DNA of 45,106 nucleotides. It comes from an uncultured Blautia sp. (GTDB taxonomy: Bacteria > Bacillota > Clostridia > Lachnospirales > Lachnospiraceae). The first letter of the stretch is position 1. Every line of letters starts with the position of its first letter. Below, piece after piece: positions 1-7,777 of the stretch. The stretch spans positions 1 to 45,106 of the forward strand of contig URHS01000019.1 of the NCBI GenBank assembly GCA_900547685.1, given 5' to 3'. The notes beneath the pieces are model-generated. The model saw nothing but the letters and a program-made list of their open reading frames with translations. It had not been told where the DNA came from and did not search any database. The position numbers and the translations under genes were made by a program.

Positions 1-240
1 GGTATTATCTGAATGAAAGCGGAGCAATGGAAACAGGCTGGGTATCTGTAGGAGGCCACTGGTATTATCTGAATGAAAGCGGAGCAATGGAAACAGGCTG
101 GGTATCTGTAGGAGGCCACTGGTATTATCTGAATGAAAGCGGAGCAATGGAAACAGGCTGGGTATCTGTAGGAGGCCACTGGTATTATCTGAATGAAAGC
201 GGAGCAATGGAAACAGGCTGGGTATCTGTAGGAGGTTACT
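1..240 (+). repeat. 60-bp tandem repeat, four units
   Basis: Four consecutive 60-bp units begin at 1, 61, 121 and 181. The first three are identical base for base; the fourth differs only near its end (ggaggttact for ggaggccact). Each unit encodes one 20-residue wall-binding repeat. Identity at synonymous positions implies recent duplication or gene conversion, and the array continues beyond the left edge. Confidence 0.95.
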
Positions 241-326
241 GGTATTATCTGAATGTAGACGGAACAATGGCAAGTAATCAGTGGATTGACGGTTATTATG
301 TAGGAGCGTCCGGACAAATGGTTTAA
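3..326 (+). CDS. Cell-wall-binding repeat protein, C-terminal end (partial)
   Basis: The reading frame is open from the window edge, so the true start lies outside. What is seen consists almost wholly of 20-residue units of the form ETGWVSVGGHWYYLNESGAM, four in tandem, then a divergent last unit (YYLNVDGTMASNQWIDGYYVG) and the stop at 324-326. The GW...WYYL...G pattern is that of choline-binding / glucan-binding repeats (CW_binding_1 type), which form a beta-solenoid that holds surface proteins on wall polymers. The effector domain is not visible, so its enzymatic or adhesive role cannot be named. The first ATG in the window (27) is only an internal repeat methionine. A strong terminator follows at 369. 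Confidence 0.85.
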   Translation, partial: YYLNESGAMETGWVSVGGHWYYLNESGAMETGWVSVGGHWYYLNESGAMETGWVSVGGHWYYLNESGAMETGWVSVGGYWYYLNVDGTMASNQWIDGYYVGASGQMV

Positions 327-368
327 AGGATATAAAAGAAAATATAAAAGGCATTAAATTTTAATTTA

Positions 369-429
369 GGGGAGCTATTGCTTCAATGATTAAAAAATCG
401 TGAAGTAGCAGCTCCCTTATGTTTTATTT
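369..429 (+). terminator. Rho-independent terminator of the wall-binding protein gene
   Basis: A long hairpin pairs ggggagctattgcttca (369-385) with tgaagtagcagctccc (401-416), with minor bulges, and is followed by the T-rich tract ttatgttttattt. It lies 43 bp after the stop codon at 326. Confidence 0.8.
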
Positions 430-450
430 AAGAAATATGAAATTATTGCA

Positions 451-480
451 AAAAATAAAACCCTTGAAAAATCAAGGGTT
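451..480 (-). terminator. Terminator of tRNA-Thr
   Basis: The inverted repeat aacccttga (459-467) / tcaagggtt (472-480) with a 4-nt loop is followed, on the minus strand, by TTATTTTT. It sits immediately after the 3' end of the minus-strand tRNA. Confidence 0.8.
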
Positions 481-486
481 GAAAAA

Positions 487-559
487 AGCTGCCAAGCGGA
501 CTTGAACCGCCGACCTCCGCCTTACCAAGGCGACGCTCTACCGACTGAGCCATGGCAGC
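487..559 (-). tRNA. tRNA-Thr (GGT anticodon)
   Basis: Read on the minus strand, it folds into a full cloverleaf. The acceptor GCTGCCA pairs with TGGCAGC, the D stem is GCTC/GAGC, and the anticodon stem TCGCC/GGCGG carries the loop TTGGTAA, giving anticodon GGT. The T arm is GGCGG-TTCAAGT-CCGCT. The CCA end is not encoded. A sigma-A promoter precedes it and a terminator follows. Confidence 0.95.
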
Positions 560-586
560 ATTTATTTATGTGTCTCACAAGTAGAA

Positions 587-615
587 ATTTTATCAAAAAA
601 AAGGATATATGTCAA
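587..615 (-). promoter_or_regulatory. Promoter of tRNA-Thr
   Basis: On the minus strand TTGACA (610-615) and TAAAAT (587-592) are separated by 17 bp, 27 bp upstream of the tRNA 5' end. This is a near-consensus vegetative promoter. Confidence 0.8.
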
Positions 616-679
616 CCCTTTTTCATATACAGAAAATAATTTCTGGGAATTGTGACATAGATTCCAAGGGAGGTAGAGA

Positions 680-1270
680 ATGAAAATACATGGAATTTTA
701 TTGGCAGCAGGTTTTTCACGGCGTTTTCAAGGAAATAAATTGCTATATCTTTTGGAAGGGAAAGCTTTATATCTTTATTTGACAGAACGTCTGACAGAGC
801 TTTTAGAAGAAGGAATATTGGACAGCCTTGTGATGGTTACACAGTATGATGAAATTTTTCGGGAAATGGAGAAAAGAAAAATTGAGGTGGTAAAAAATGA
901 GAATAGCATACAGGGGATTTCCTCTTCTTTGAAACTGGGGCTTTGTAAAGCTCAGGAATTTGAAGAAAAGGAAGGAGAAAATTATTACATTTTTTTTGTA
1001 GCAGACCAGCCTTATTTGAAAAAGCAAACAATAGAAAAATTTTTGCAGGATTTTATACAATCAGGTAAAACCATTGGTTGCGTAAAAGCAGGAGAAGAGA
1101 CGGGAAATCCCGTTATTTTTCATGAAAAATATAAAGAAGAGTTGGAATGTTTGCAAGGGGATAAAGGGGGAAAAAGTGTACTGCGGCGATATGAGAAAGA
1201 AGTGTTTTATTTTGAGGTAGAAGATAAAAAAGAATTGCAGGATATAGATGAAAGAGGAGAACTGTCTTAA
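680..1270 (+). CDS. MobA/MocA-like nucleotidyltransferase
   Basis: A protein of 196 residues opening with HGILLAAGFSRRFQGNKLL, the LAAGxSxRxGxxK nucleotide-binding signature of the MobA-like NTP-transferase family (NTP_transf_3). A second motif, FFVADQPYL (about residues 107-115), matches the conserved D-Q-P metal/nucleotide site, and GNPVIF (about 140-145) matches the family's G-P-hydrophobic segment. Members such as MocA transfer CMP to molybdopterin, but related proteins act on other substrates and no molybdenum-cofactor genes are nearby, so the substrate is open. The start has a good site (gggaggtagagaatg). A perfect palindrome CAGAAA-ATAA-TTTCTG (630-645) lies 35 bp upstream and could be an operator. 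The gene converges on luxS. Confidence 0.75.
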   Translation: MKIHGILLAAGFSRRFQGNKLLYLLEGKALYLYLTERLTELLEEGILDSLVMVTQYDEIFREMEKRKIEVVKNENSIQGISSSLKLGLCKAQEFEEKEGENYYIFFVADQPYLKKQTIEKFLQDFIQSGKTIGCVKAGEETGNPVIFHEKYKEELECLQGDKGGKSVLRRYEKEVFYFEVEDKKELQDIDERGELS

Positions 1271-1290
1271 AAAGAGAGTTTTCCTCTTTT
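1270..1290. terminator. Shared weak hairpin between the nucleotidyltransferase gene and luxS
   Basis: AAAAGAG (1270-1276) pairs with CTCTTTT (1284-1290), giving T-rich ends on both strands between two convergent genes. The 7-bp stem is AT-rich, so termination strength is uncertain. Confidence 0.45.
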
Positions 1291-1303
1291 GCTATATAGA
1301 AAA

Positions 1304-1783
1304 TTATTCGGGATAAACCAGTCTGTCATCAGAAATATTTAAAAGTACATTGTTTAAATATTTATTTGCCAGCCAGTTTGCCATATTCAAATTCATATCT
1401 AAATAGTTTCCACAGTCTTTTGCAGAAGCTCCCGGTACTTCATCGTGGAAATCTCGGATAAAGGTAAACATTTCTGTTACAAGGGGAAGGATTTCTTTCG
1501 ATTGGTAATCTCCTGCTAAAAGAAGATAGAAGCCTGTACGGCATCCCATAGGACCAAAATAGATGACCTTGTCAGAAAAATCCTTGTGATTTCTTAAAAA
1601 AGTAGCTCCAAGATGTTCAATGGTGTGAACTTCTGCTGTATTCATAACGGGTTCTTCATTGGGAGAAGTCATGCGCAAATCAAAAGTGGTGATAACTTCT
1701 GAGCCGACAAAATCTTTGCGGGATACATAAATTCCCGGTTGAAGCTTTATATGATCAATGGTGAAGCTTGCTATTTTTTCCAT
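1304..1783 (-). CDS. luxS: S-ribosylhomocysteine lyase LuxS
   Basis: Cytosolic metalloenzyme that splits S-ribosylhomocysteine into homocysteine and DPD, the precursor of autoinducer-2, as part of the activated methyl cycle. The start at 1783 gives 159 residues, the usual family size, and is preceded by AAAGGA at normal spacing; an upstream in-frame ATG (1900) would add 39 unrelated residues. The metal ligands are visible as H53-T-I-E-H57 and C124 (AKDCGNYL), and the catalytic cysteine as C81 in GPMGCRTGFY. It stands alone with its own promoter and converges on the MobA-like gene. Confidence 0.96.
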   Translation of the reverse strand: MEKIASFTIDHIKLQPGIYVSRKDFVGSEVITTFDLRMTSPNEEPVMNTAEVHTIEHLGATFLRNHKDFSDKVIYFGPMGCRTGFYLLLAGDYQSKEILPLVTEMFTFIRDFHDEVPGASAKDCGNYLDMNLNMANWLANKYLNNVLLNISDDRLVYPE

Positions 1784-1817
1784 AATTCGTATCCTTTCTT
1801 TTTGTATTGATAAATTC

Positions 1818-1846
1818 ATTATAAACATTTTATAAGTTGGAAGCAA
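1818..1846 (-). promoter_or_regulatory. Promoter of luxS
   Basis: On the minus strand TTGCTT (1841-1846) and TATAAT (1818-1823) are spaced by 17 bp, about 35 bp upstream of the luxS start codon. Confidence 0.7.
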
Positions 1847-2002
1847 GTCTGAAATAGTTTGAAAATAAGAGGAAAAATATCGTATATAACGAAAAAACAT
1901 TCATTTATGGATAAAAAATAAAGCTTTTGACGAGCTTTTTTGGTATGAAATTGTGCAAAATAACGAAAGAATTGAAAAAAGTTTCATAAATAATCAATAA
2001 TA

Positions 2003-2031
2003 TTGAAAAAAATACCGCGCAATAGTATAAT
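2003..2031 (+). promoter_or_regulatory. Promoter of the sialic acid operon
   Basis: TTGAAA (2003-2008) and a perfect TATAAT (2026-2031) are separated by 17 bp, about 27 bp upstream of nanE. The region just upstream is very AT-rich and contains gaaagaattgaaaaaagtttc (about 1964-1984), a loose GAAA...TTTC inverted pattern that could serve the RpiR-type regulator at 8771; that link is inference. Confidence 0.75.
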
Positions 2032-2057
2032 TTGGGCAAATAAAGGAGGACGGTATT

Positions 2058-2750
2058 ATGAAGTTTCAAATGAAAGATTTAGAAGGAGAGTTGGTAGTTT
2101 CCTGTCAAGCACTTCCTCAAGAGCCATTGCATTCCTCATATATTATGAGCAGAATGGCATTGGCTGCTAAAGAAGGAGGGGCAAAAGGAATTCGAGCAAA
2201 TACCAAAGAAGATATTAAAGCGATTCGAGAATTAGTAAATCTGCCTATTATTGGGATTGTAAAACGGGATTATCCAGACAGCGAAGTTTATATTACTCCT
2301 ACAATGAAAGAAGTTCATGAATTGATGGAAGTAGAACCTGAAATTATTGCCTTGGACGCAACAAATGCACTGAGACCGGGAGGTGTTACTTTAGAGAAAT
2401 TTGTCCAAATGATTAAGGAAGAGTATCCGGAACAGCTTTTGATGGCAGATTGTTCTACAGTTGAAGAAGCAAAATATGCAGACAAACTTGGCTTTGATTT
2501 TATTGGAACAACAATGGTAGGATATACAAAACAAAGTCAGGGAGAAAAAATTGAAGAAGATGATTTTAAAATATTACGGGAGATTTTGAAGACTGTAAAA
2601 CATCCTGTTATTGCAGAAGGAAATATTGACACTCCGGAAAAGGCAAAAAGAGTAAAGGAACTGGGAGCTTTTAGTATAGTGGTAGGTTCTATTATCACTA
2701 GACCACAATTGATTACCAAGAGTTTTGTGAAAGCACTGCAAGAAGTGTAG
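2058..2750 (+). CDS. nanE: N-acetylmannosamine-6-phosphate 2-epimerase NanE
   Basis: Converts ManNAc-6-P to GlcNAc-6-P, the step that feeds sialic-acid carbon into amino-sugar catabolism. The 230-residue length is that expected of a TIM-barrel NanE. Family segments visible include VSCQALPQEPLHS near the N-terminus, GAKGIRAN (about 41-48), IIGIVKRDY (about 64-72) and the C-terminal phosphate-binding GAFSIVVGSIITRP. A very strong site (aaaggagg) precedes the ATG. It is the first gene of the operon, with nanA and nanK farther downstream. Confidence 0.96.
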   Translation: MKFQMKDLEGELVVSCQALPQEPLHSSYIMSRMALAAKEGGAKGIRANTKEDIKAIRELVNLPIIGIVKRDYPDSEVYITPTMKEVHELMEVEPEIIALDATNALRPGGVTLEKFVQMIKEEYPEQLLMADCSTVEEAKYADKLGFDFIGTTMVGYTKQSQGEKIEEDDFKILREILKTVKHPVIAEGNIDTPEKAKRVKELGAFSIVVGSIITRPQLITKSFVKALQEV

Positions 2751-2779
2751 AATGTATATGGGAAAGGGAGAAGGATAGG

Positions 2780-3658
2780 ATGAAAAAAAAGCGGGAGGCA
2801 AATAAATTTGCATACTTAGTAAATACGCCGATGATTATTTATTTAGGATGCATTTTAGTTTTCCCAATGATTTGGGGAATTTATATGAGTTTTACAAATA
2901 AAACAATTGGAAGTCCGGCTACGTTTGTTGGGTTAAAAAACTATATAACTTTATTAGGAGATCCAGAATATAGAAGATCTATTTTAAATACTGTTTTTTT
3001 TACGGCAATATCAATAGGTACTAAGACAATCTTAGGTATTACAATGGCATTAGCTTTAAATCAGAAATTTAAAGGAAGAAATATTGTCAGAGCTGCGTTA
3101 ATGATACCTTGGACGTTACCTAATATTGTTGTTGTATATAACTGGAGATGGATTTTTAACTCTACAGGAGGAATTGCAAACCATATATTGAAAAGTCTTC
3201 ACTTAACAGATACAGATATTATTTGGTTTGGTTCGGCAGGACTTGCAATGTTTACAATTATCGTGGCAAATGTATGGAGAGGAACCCCGTTTTTTGGAGT
3301 TTCAATCCTTGCAAAATTACAGACAATTCCAAAAGACTATTATGAAGCAGCAGAAATTGATGGAGCTGGTTGGTGGCAAAAATTCCGTAATATTACATTG
3401 CCAGAGATTAAAGATGTAACAATTTTGTCCGCACTCATGAGTACGATTTGGACTATTAATGAGTTTGAAACTGTTTGGCTGTTGACGGGCGGAGGTCCAA
3501 ATGGAATGACAGAAGTTATGAATGTATACAGCTATAAAACAGCAATGAGAAGTATGATGTTAGGAAGAGGTATTGCGGTTGCTATTTTAGCAATGCCAAT
3601 TTTAATGATTTTGATTAGTATTTTAACAAGAAAGATGCTTCCGGCTGATGAAAAATAG
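2780..3658 (+). CDS. CUT1 ABC transporter permease 1 (sialic acid / amino sugar)
   Basis: Inner-membrane permease of 292 residues with about six hydrophobic segments (first at roughly 13-37, last at 266-284) and the EAA loop YYEAAEIDGAGWWQKF that contacts the ATPase. It belongs to the MalF/UgpA-like CUT1 family. It sits between nanE and a second permease and binding protein, so N-acetylneuraminate or a related sugar is the likely cargo. No ATPase is encoded in the operon; CUT1 systems of Firmicutes commonly borrow a shared MsmK-type ATPase encoded elsewhere, which I infer here. Confidence 0.9.
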   Translation: MKKKREANKFAYLVNTPMIIYLGCILVFPMIWGIYMSFTNKTIGSPATFVGLKNYITLLGDPEYRRSILNTVFFTAISIGTKTILGITMALALNQKFKGRNIVRAALMIPWTLPNIVVVYNWRWIFNSTGGIANHILKSLHLTDTDIIWFGSAGLAMFTIIVANVWRGTPFFGVSILAKLQTIPKDYYEAAEIDGAGWWQKFRNITLPEIKDVTILSALMSTIWTINEFETVWLLTGGGPNGMTEVMNVYSYKTAMRSMMLGRGIAVAILAMPILMILISILTRKMLPADEK

Positions 3659-3691
3659 CCTGCTGTATCAGAGAGGAGAAGGAAAAGCTAT

Positions 3692-4522
3692 ATGAAAGCA
3701 AAAAAAAGAGCACAATGGCTGGGGAAAATATATTTGGCAATTTGTCTGGTTACAGCGCTGTTTCCTATTTATTGGATGATAAATACTTCATTTAAAAATG
3801 ACGCAGAAATTTATTCAAAAGTGCCTACACTTATTCCACAGAAGCCAACATTATCGGCATATTCTTATTTACTTACAGAAACAAACTTTTTATCAAGCTT
3901 AAAGAATAGTTTTATTATTGCAATTGTTGTATCAGCAGTTTCTATTTTAATTGCATACCCTGTTGCCTATAGTTTGTCCAGATTAAAATTTAAGGGAAGG
4001 AGGTTCTTTTCAAAATCTGTATTGTTTATGTATTTGCTTCCAACAACTGTGTTGTATATTCCCCTTTATATGTTGGTATCAAAATTACATTTAACAAACA
4101 GCATCTGGGGATTGATTTTAATTTATCCTACGTTTACGTTGCCCTATGTGGCATGGATTTTGATCCCCCATATTGCATCCGTGCCAGTAGAAGTAGAAGA
4201 AGCGGCAAGGGTTGACGGATGCTCTAAGTTTCGGACAATGTATAAAATTGTTTTTCCTTTAGCTTTACCGGGAATTATATCAACAACAATTTTTACATTT
4301 GCTATGTGCTGGGGTGAATATATGTATGCCTTGGTAAATTTAACATCAAGTGAAGTTCAGACATTTCCACTTGTTATATCGGGATTGATTTATGGAGATA
4401 TGCCTCCATGGAATCAGTTGATGGCAGGTGGTGTATTGGCAGGAATTCCAATTATTATTATTTATATGATTGCTTCTAGCGGATTAGTAGGAGGAGCAAC
4501 AGATGGTGGCGTAAAAGGATAA
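3692..4522 (+). CDS. CUT1 ABC transporter permease 2 (sialic acid / amino sugar)
   Basis: A 276-residue MalG/UgpE-like partner of the preceding permease. It opens with a transmembrane segment ending in LFPIYWMINTSFK, typical of this subfamily, and carries the coupling-loop motif EEAARVDGCSKF (about 168-179) before FPLALPG. The gene is 33 bp downstream of permease 1 with its own gagaggag site. The two permeases would form the heterodimeric channel; substrate identity is inferred from the operon. Confidence 0.9.
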   Translation: MKAKKRAQWLGKIYLAICLVTALFPIYWMINTSFKNDAEIYSKVPTLIPQKPTLSAYSYLLTETNFLSSLKNSFIIAIVVSAVSILIAYPVAYSLSRLKFKGRRFFSKSVLFMYLLPTTVLYIPLYMLVSKLHLTNSIWGLILIYPTFTLPYVAWILIPHIASVPVEVEEAARVDGCSKFRTMYKIVFPLALPGIISTTIFTFAMCWGEYMYALVNLTSSEVQTFPLVISGLIYGDMPPWNQLMAGGVLAGIPIIIIYMIASSGLVGGATDGGVKG

Positions 4523-4550
4523 AGATAAAGTATTAAGGAGGAAAATCGAA

Positions 4551-5867
4551 ATGAGAAAAAAAGTATTATCATTAGTTTTAGCAGGAGCAATGGTGTTTTC
4601 ATTAACTGCGTGTGGAAAAGAAGATGCGAAAGAAACAGGGAAAAAATCTATTACTATATGGGTGGAGAAAATTTTCAGTGATGATGCAAATGCAAAGATT
4701 GAAGAACGTTTGAAAGAATATGGAAAGGAAAAAGATGTTCAAATCAATTGTGAGATGATTCCTGCAACAGATTTTGTTACAAAATTAAATGCTGCTATTG
4801 AAGCGGGGCAGAGTGTTCCAGATATTATTTCAGCGGATACAACAAAAGTATTAAATTACTATCCAAGTATTCCATGTAAAGATGTAACGGAATTAGTGGC
4901 AGAGATTAATAAAGAACGTCCTTATTTTGAAGCTAGTTATGAAGGAACAAAAATAGATGGAAAACATTATTATGTACCATTTTATAGCTCTTCAACATTA
5001 ATGTATGTAAGAAAAGATAAAATGCAGGAAGCAGGAGTTACAGAAATGCCATCTACATGGTCTGAGGTTTTTGAGGCGGCAGAAAAGGTTAGTGATCCCA
5101 AAAATGATTTTTATGGCTTAGCATGGGGCTGTGGAGAAAATGATGACGATGATGAAAATACAATTCGACAGTACATGTGGAATGAAGGCGGATATTTATT
5201 CGATAAAGAAGGAAAAATAAGTGCGGATGAAAAAGTAAAAAATGTTTTAGATACTTATGCTGAACTTTATGAAAAACAGGTAATTCCTCCGGATGCTACT
5301 ACTTGGGATGCAGGTGGAAATAACAGTTCTTATTTAGCAGGACGTACAGCAATTTGTTTCAATGCTCCAACTTTATATAATGCGTTGGTTTCCGATGAAC
5401 AATATAGTGAACTATTAGAAAATACAGCTGTACTGGCACCTCCTGTAGGAAGTGAAAATGATGTTTACATGAACTTTAACCGTGGATTTGCTATTATGAA
5501 TGAGTGTAAAGATGAAGAACTGGCTTCTGATGTTATTTCTTATTTAATGGATAAATCATGGTATGATTCTTATATGGAAGGAATTGCACCAGTATTTACT
5601 CCTATTTTTGAAGATGCAAAAGAAAACGAAGTATGGGCAAATAATCCTACAAATACAGAAACTTTAAAATACGTTGAAAGAGCATCAGGTTATTATGGAT
5701 ATCCTGTAGAAACTATAAAAGGACGTACAGTAGCAGCAAAACATTATTTTACATATCCATTAGTAAAAGCAGTTAATCAGACTGCAACAGGAACGGCTGA
5801 TTCGGAAGAAGCAGTAAATAGTATGGTTTCTTCTATAGAAGATTTTCAGGAACAGGTAGGTGAATAG
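4551..5867 (+). CDS. ABC transporter sugar-binding lipoprotein (family 1)
   Basis: A 438-residue extracellular solute-binding protein. The N-terminus is a lipoprotein signal (MRKKVLSLVLAGAMVFSL, then the lipobox LTAC with Cys21), so the mature protein is anchored outside the membrane. The body resembles SBP_bac_1 proteins, with ITIWVEK at the start of the first lobe and an aromatic-rich C-terminal half (GYYGYPVETIKGR). It captures the substrate for the two preceding permeases. Its stop overlaps the GTG start of the next gene by 8 bp, so the genes are translationally coupled. Confidence 0.9.
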   Translation: MRKKVLSLVLAGAMVFSLTACGKEDAKETGKKSITIWVEKIFSDDANAKIEERLKEYGKEKDVQINCEMIPATDFVTKLNAAIEAGQSVPDIISADTTKVLNYYPSIPCKDVTELVAEINKERPYFEASYEGTKIDGKHYYVPFYSSSTLMYVRKDKMQEAGVTEMPSTWSEVFEAAEKVSDPKNDFYGLAWGCGENDDDDENTIRQYMWNEGGYLFDKEGKISADEKVKNVLDTYAELYEKQVIPPDATTWDAGGNNSSYLAGRTAICFNAPTLYNALVSDEQYSELLENTAVLAPPVGSENDVYMNFNRGFAIMNECKDEELASDVISYLMDKSWYDSYMEGIAPVFTPIFEDAKENEVWANNPTNTETLKYVERASGYYGYPVETIKGRTVAAKHYFTYPLVKAVNQTATGTADSEEAVNSMVSSIEDFQEQVGE

Positions 5868-6843
5868 GTTGAAAACAAAAATTTGGTTAAATTTAGATCC
5901 TCAAAAAGTAGATGTAAGTTATTTATATAAAACTTTTGACGAAATGGGATGTGATTTTGAGGCAGAAGAAATACCAGGTAATGATCCAGTGCTTTTAGTG
6001 GAAAAAGCTCGAAATACAGATATTGTTATAGCGACTATGGAGCCATAGAATAAAGAAACATTGCCACAAGTAAAGGGTAAAGTAAAATTTATTCAAAAAT
6101 ATGGAACAGGATTAGATTCTATTGACATACAGGAAGCCGGTAAAAACGGCATTCCTGTTGCCAATATTCCGGGGGCAAATGCAGCAGCAGTTGCAGAAGT
6201 TGCGTTTTTACATATACTAAATTTGGGAAGAAGATTTTCAACATGTGTGCAGGGATGTAAAAACGGAATCTGGCCGTCTACGATAACTGGAAATGAACTA
6301 GACGGAAAGATTGTTGGACTTGCCGGATATGGAAGAATTGCTAAGAATTTAGTGAGAATGATGACGGGATTTTCTGTTAAAATTATTGCTTATGATCCAT
6401 TTGTAAAGAAAGCAGAACCAGGACAGAATGTAACTTTTGTGGATACATTAGAAGAACTGTTTAAAGAAAGCGATATTGTCAGTCTTCACATGCCATATCT
6501 TCCGGAAACCGCAGGAATTATAAATAAGGAATTATTTGCATGTATGAAACCATCTGCTTATTTGGTAAATACCTGCAGAGGCGGAGTGATAAATGAAGGA
6601 GATTTAATCGAGGCATTGGAAAATAAGCAATTTGCAGGTGCAGGTCTGGATGTTTTGGCAGAAGAACCGCCTAGAAAAGATAATCCATTGTTTACTATGG
6701 AGAACGTTTATATTACATCACACATGGGAGCTGCTTCTTTAGAAAGTGAATATCGTTCTCAGGTTATTATTGCAGAGAATGTAAAAACATTTTTAAGTGG
6801 GAAATTGCCGGAAAGTGTAGCAAATCAAAGATTTTTGTTATGA
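5860..6843 (+). pseudogene. D-2-hydroxyacid dehydrogenase, interrupted by one in-frame TAG
   Basis: One frame encodes a whole D-isomer-specific 2-hydroxyacid dehydrogenase of about 327 residues, but codon 63 is TAG (6046-6048): ...IATMEP-stop-NKETLPQVKGK.... The fall on both sides is seamless, so a TGG-to-TAG (Trp) change is the simplest explanation. The part after the stop holds the NAD-binding glycine loop (LAGYGRIAKN), the catalytic Arg in NTCRGG, Glu in LAEEPP and His in SHMGAA, all intact. Known family members reduce 2-keto acids or act on phosphoglycerate-like substrates; the substrate here is unknown. A TTG at 6061 could restart translation of the C-terminal 260 residues but has no convincing ribosome-binding site. 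The start is GTG at 5860, overlapping the binding-protein gene; TTG at 5869 is an alternative. Confidence 0.85.
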
Positions 6844-6859
6844 ACTGCAGGGAGGAAAA

Positions 6860-7777
6860 ATGATGAATGTAGAGAAATTTAAAGGAATATTTCCAGCATT
6901 TTATGCATGTTATGATGAAAATGGAGAAATTAGTCCACAGCGTACAAAAGAGCTGGCAATACATTTATTAAATAAAGGAGTACAGGGGCTTTATGTAGGT
7001 GGTTCTTCAGGAGAATGTATTTATCAAAGTGTTTCTGATAGAAAAAAGACTTTGGAAAATGTCATGGAGGCTGTAAAGGGGAAACTTACAATTATTGCTC
7101 ATGTGGCATGTAATAATACAAAAGATAGTTGTGAACTAGCTGCTCACGCAGAGAGTTTGGGAGTTGATGCAATTGCTGCTATTCCACCTATTTATTTTCA
7201 TCTTCCTGAATATGCAATTGCAGAGTATTGGAATGATATATCAAAAGCAGCACCAAATACACCATTTATTATTTATAACATTCCTCAATTAGCCGGCACA
7301 ACATTGACATTACCGTTATATAAAGAAATGTTGAAAAATCCTTGTGTTATTGGTGTGAAAAATTCTTCTATGGCAGCACAGGATATTCAGATTTTTAAAT
7401 GTGAAGCTGGAGAAGACCATGTTGTCTTTAATGGACCAGATGAGCAGTTTGTCAGTGGACGAGCTATTGGAGCTGACGGGGGAATTGGAGGAACTTATGC
7501 AGTTATGCCAGAACTGTTTTTGAGAATGAATATTTTGTTTGAAGAAGGAAAAATGGCAGAGGCATTAAAAATTCAAAATAGAGTTAATAACATTATTTAC
7601 AAAATGTGTGAAGCACATGGTAATCTGTATGCAGTATTAAAAGAAATATTGAGAATGAATGAAGGGGTTGACATTGGTACTGTTCGTAAACCACTTTCCG
7701 ATTTAATTCCAGAGGATTTACCTATTGTGGAAGAAGCAGCAAAGATGATAAAAGAGGCTAAAAATGAATTTTTGTAA
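6860..7777 (+). CDS. nanA: N-acetylneuraminate lyase NanA
   Basis: Class I aldolase that cleaves N-acetylneuraminate into ManNAc and pyruvate. The 305-residue protein is a DHDPS/NAL-type TIM barrel: GGSSGE (about 47-52) is the carboxylate-binding loop, Tyr139 lies in IIYNIP, and the Schiff-base lysine is K167 in GVKNSS. These positions agree with NanA rather than DapA, and the flanking nanK and nanE support it. Starts at 6860 and 6863 (ATGATG) are both possible behind gggagg. It overlaps nanK by 14 bp. Confidence 0.95.
   Translation: MMNVEKFKGIFPAFYACYDENGEISPQRTKELAIHLLNKGVQGLYVGGSSGECIYQSVSDRKKTLENVMEAVKGKLTIIAHVACNNTKDSCELAAHAESLGVDAIAAIPPIYFHLPEYAIAEYWNDISKAAPNTPFIIYNIPQLAGTTLTLPLYKEMLKNPCVIGVKNSSMAAQDIQIFKCEAGEDHVVFNGPDEQFVSGRAIGADGGIGGTYAVMPELFLRMNILFEEGKMAEALKIQNRVNNIIYKMCEAHGNLYAVLKEILRMNEGVDIGTVRKPLSDLIPEDLPIVEEAAKMIKEAKNEFL

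Noticed and set aside
1..240. Regular 60-bp repeats that might be taken for a CRISPR array
   Set aside because: There are no spacers; the units are continuous coding sequence for wall-binding repeats.
1784..1900. 39-residue N-terminal extension of LuxS
   Set aside because: It contains the luxS promoter and the extra residues have no counterpart in the family.
6046..6048. Amber readthrough or pyrrolysine coding in the dehydrogenase
   Set aside because: TAG ends other genes here (nanE, parE, binding protein), and no pyl genes or suppressor tRNA are visible in the window.
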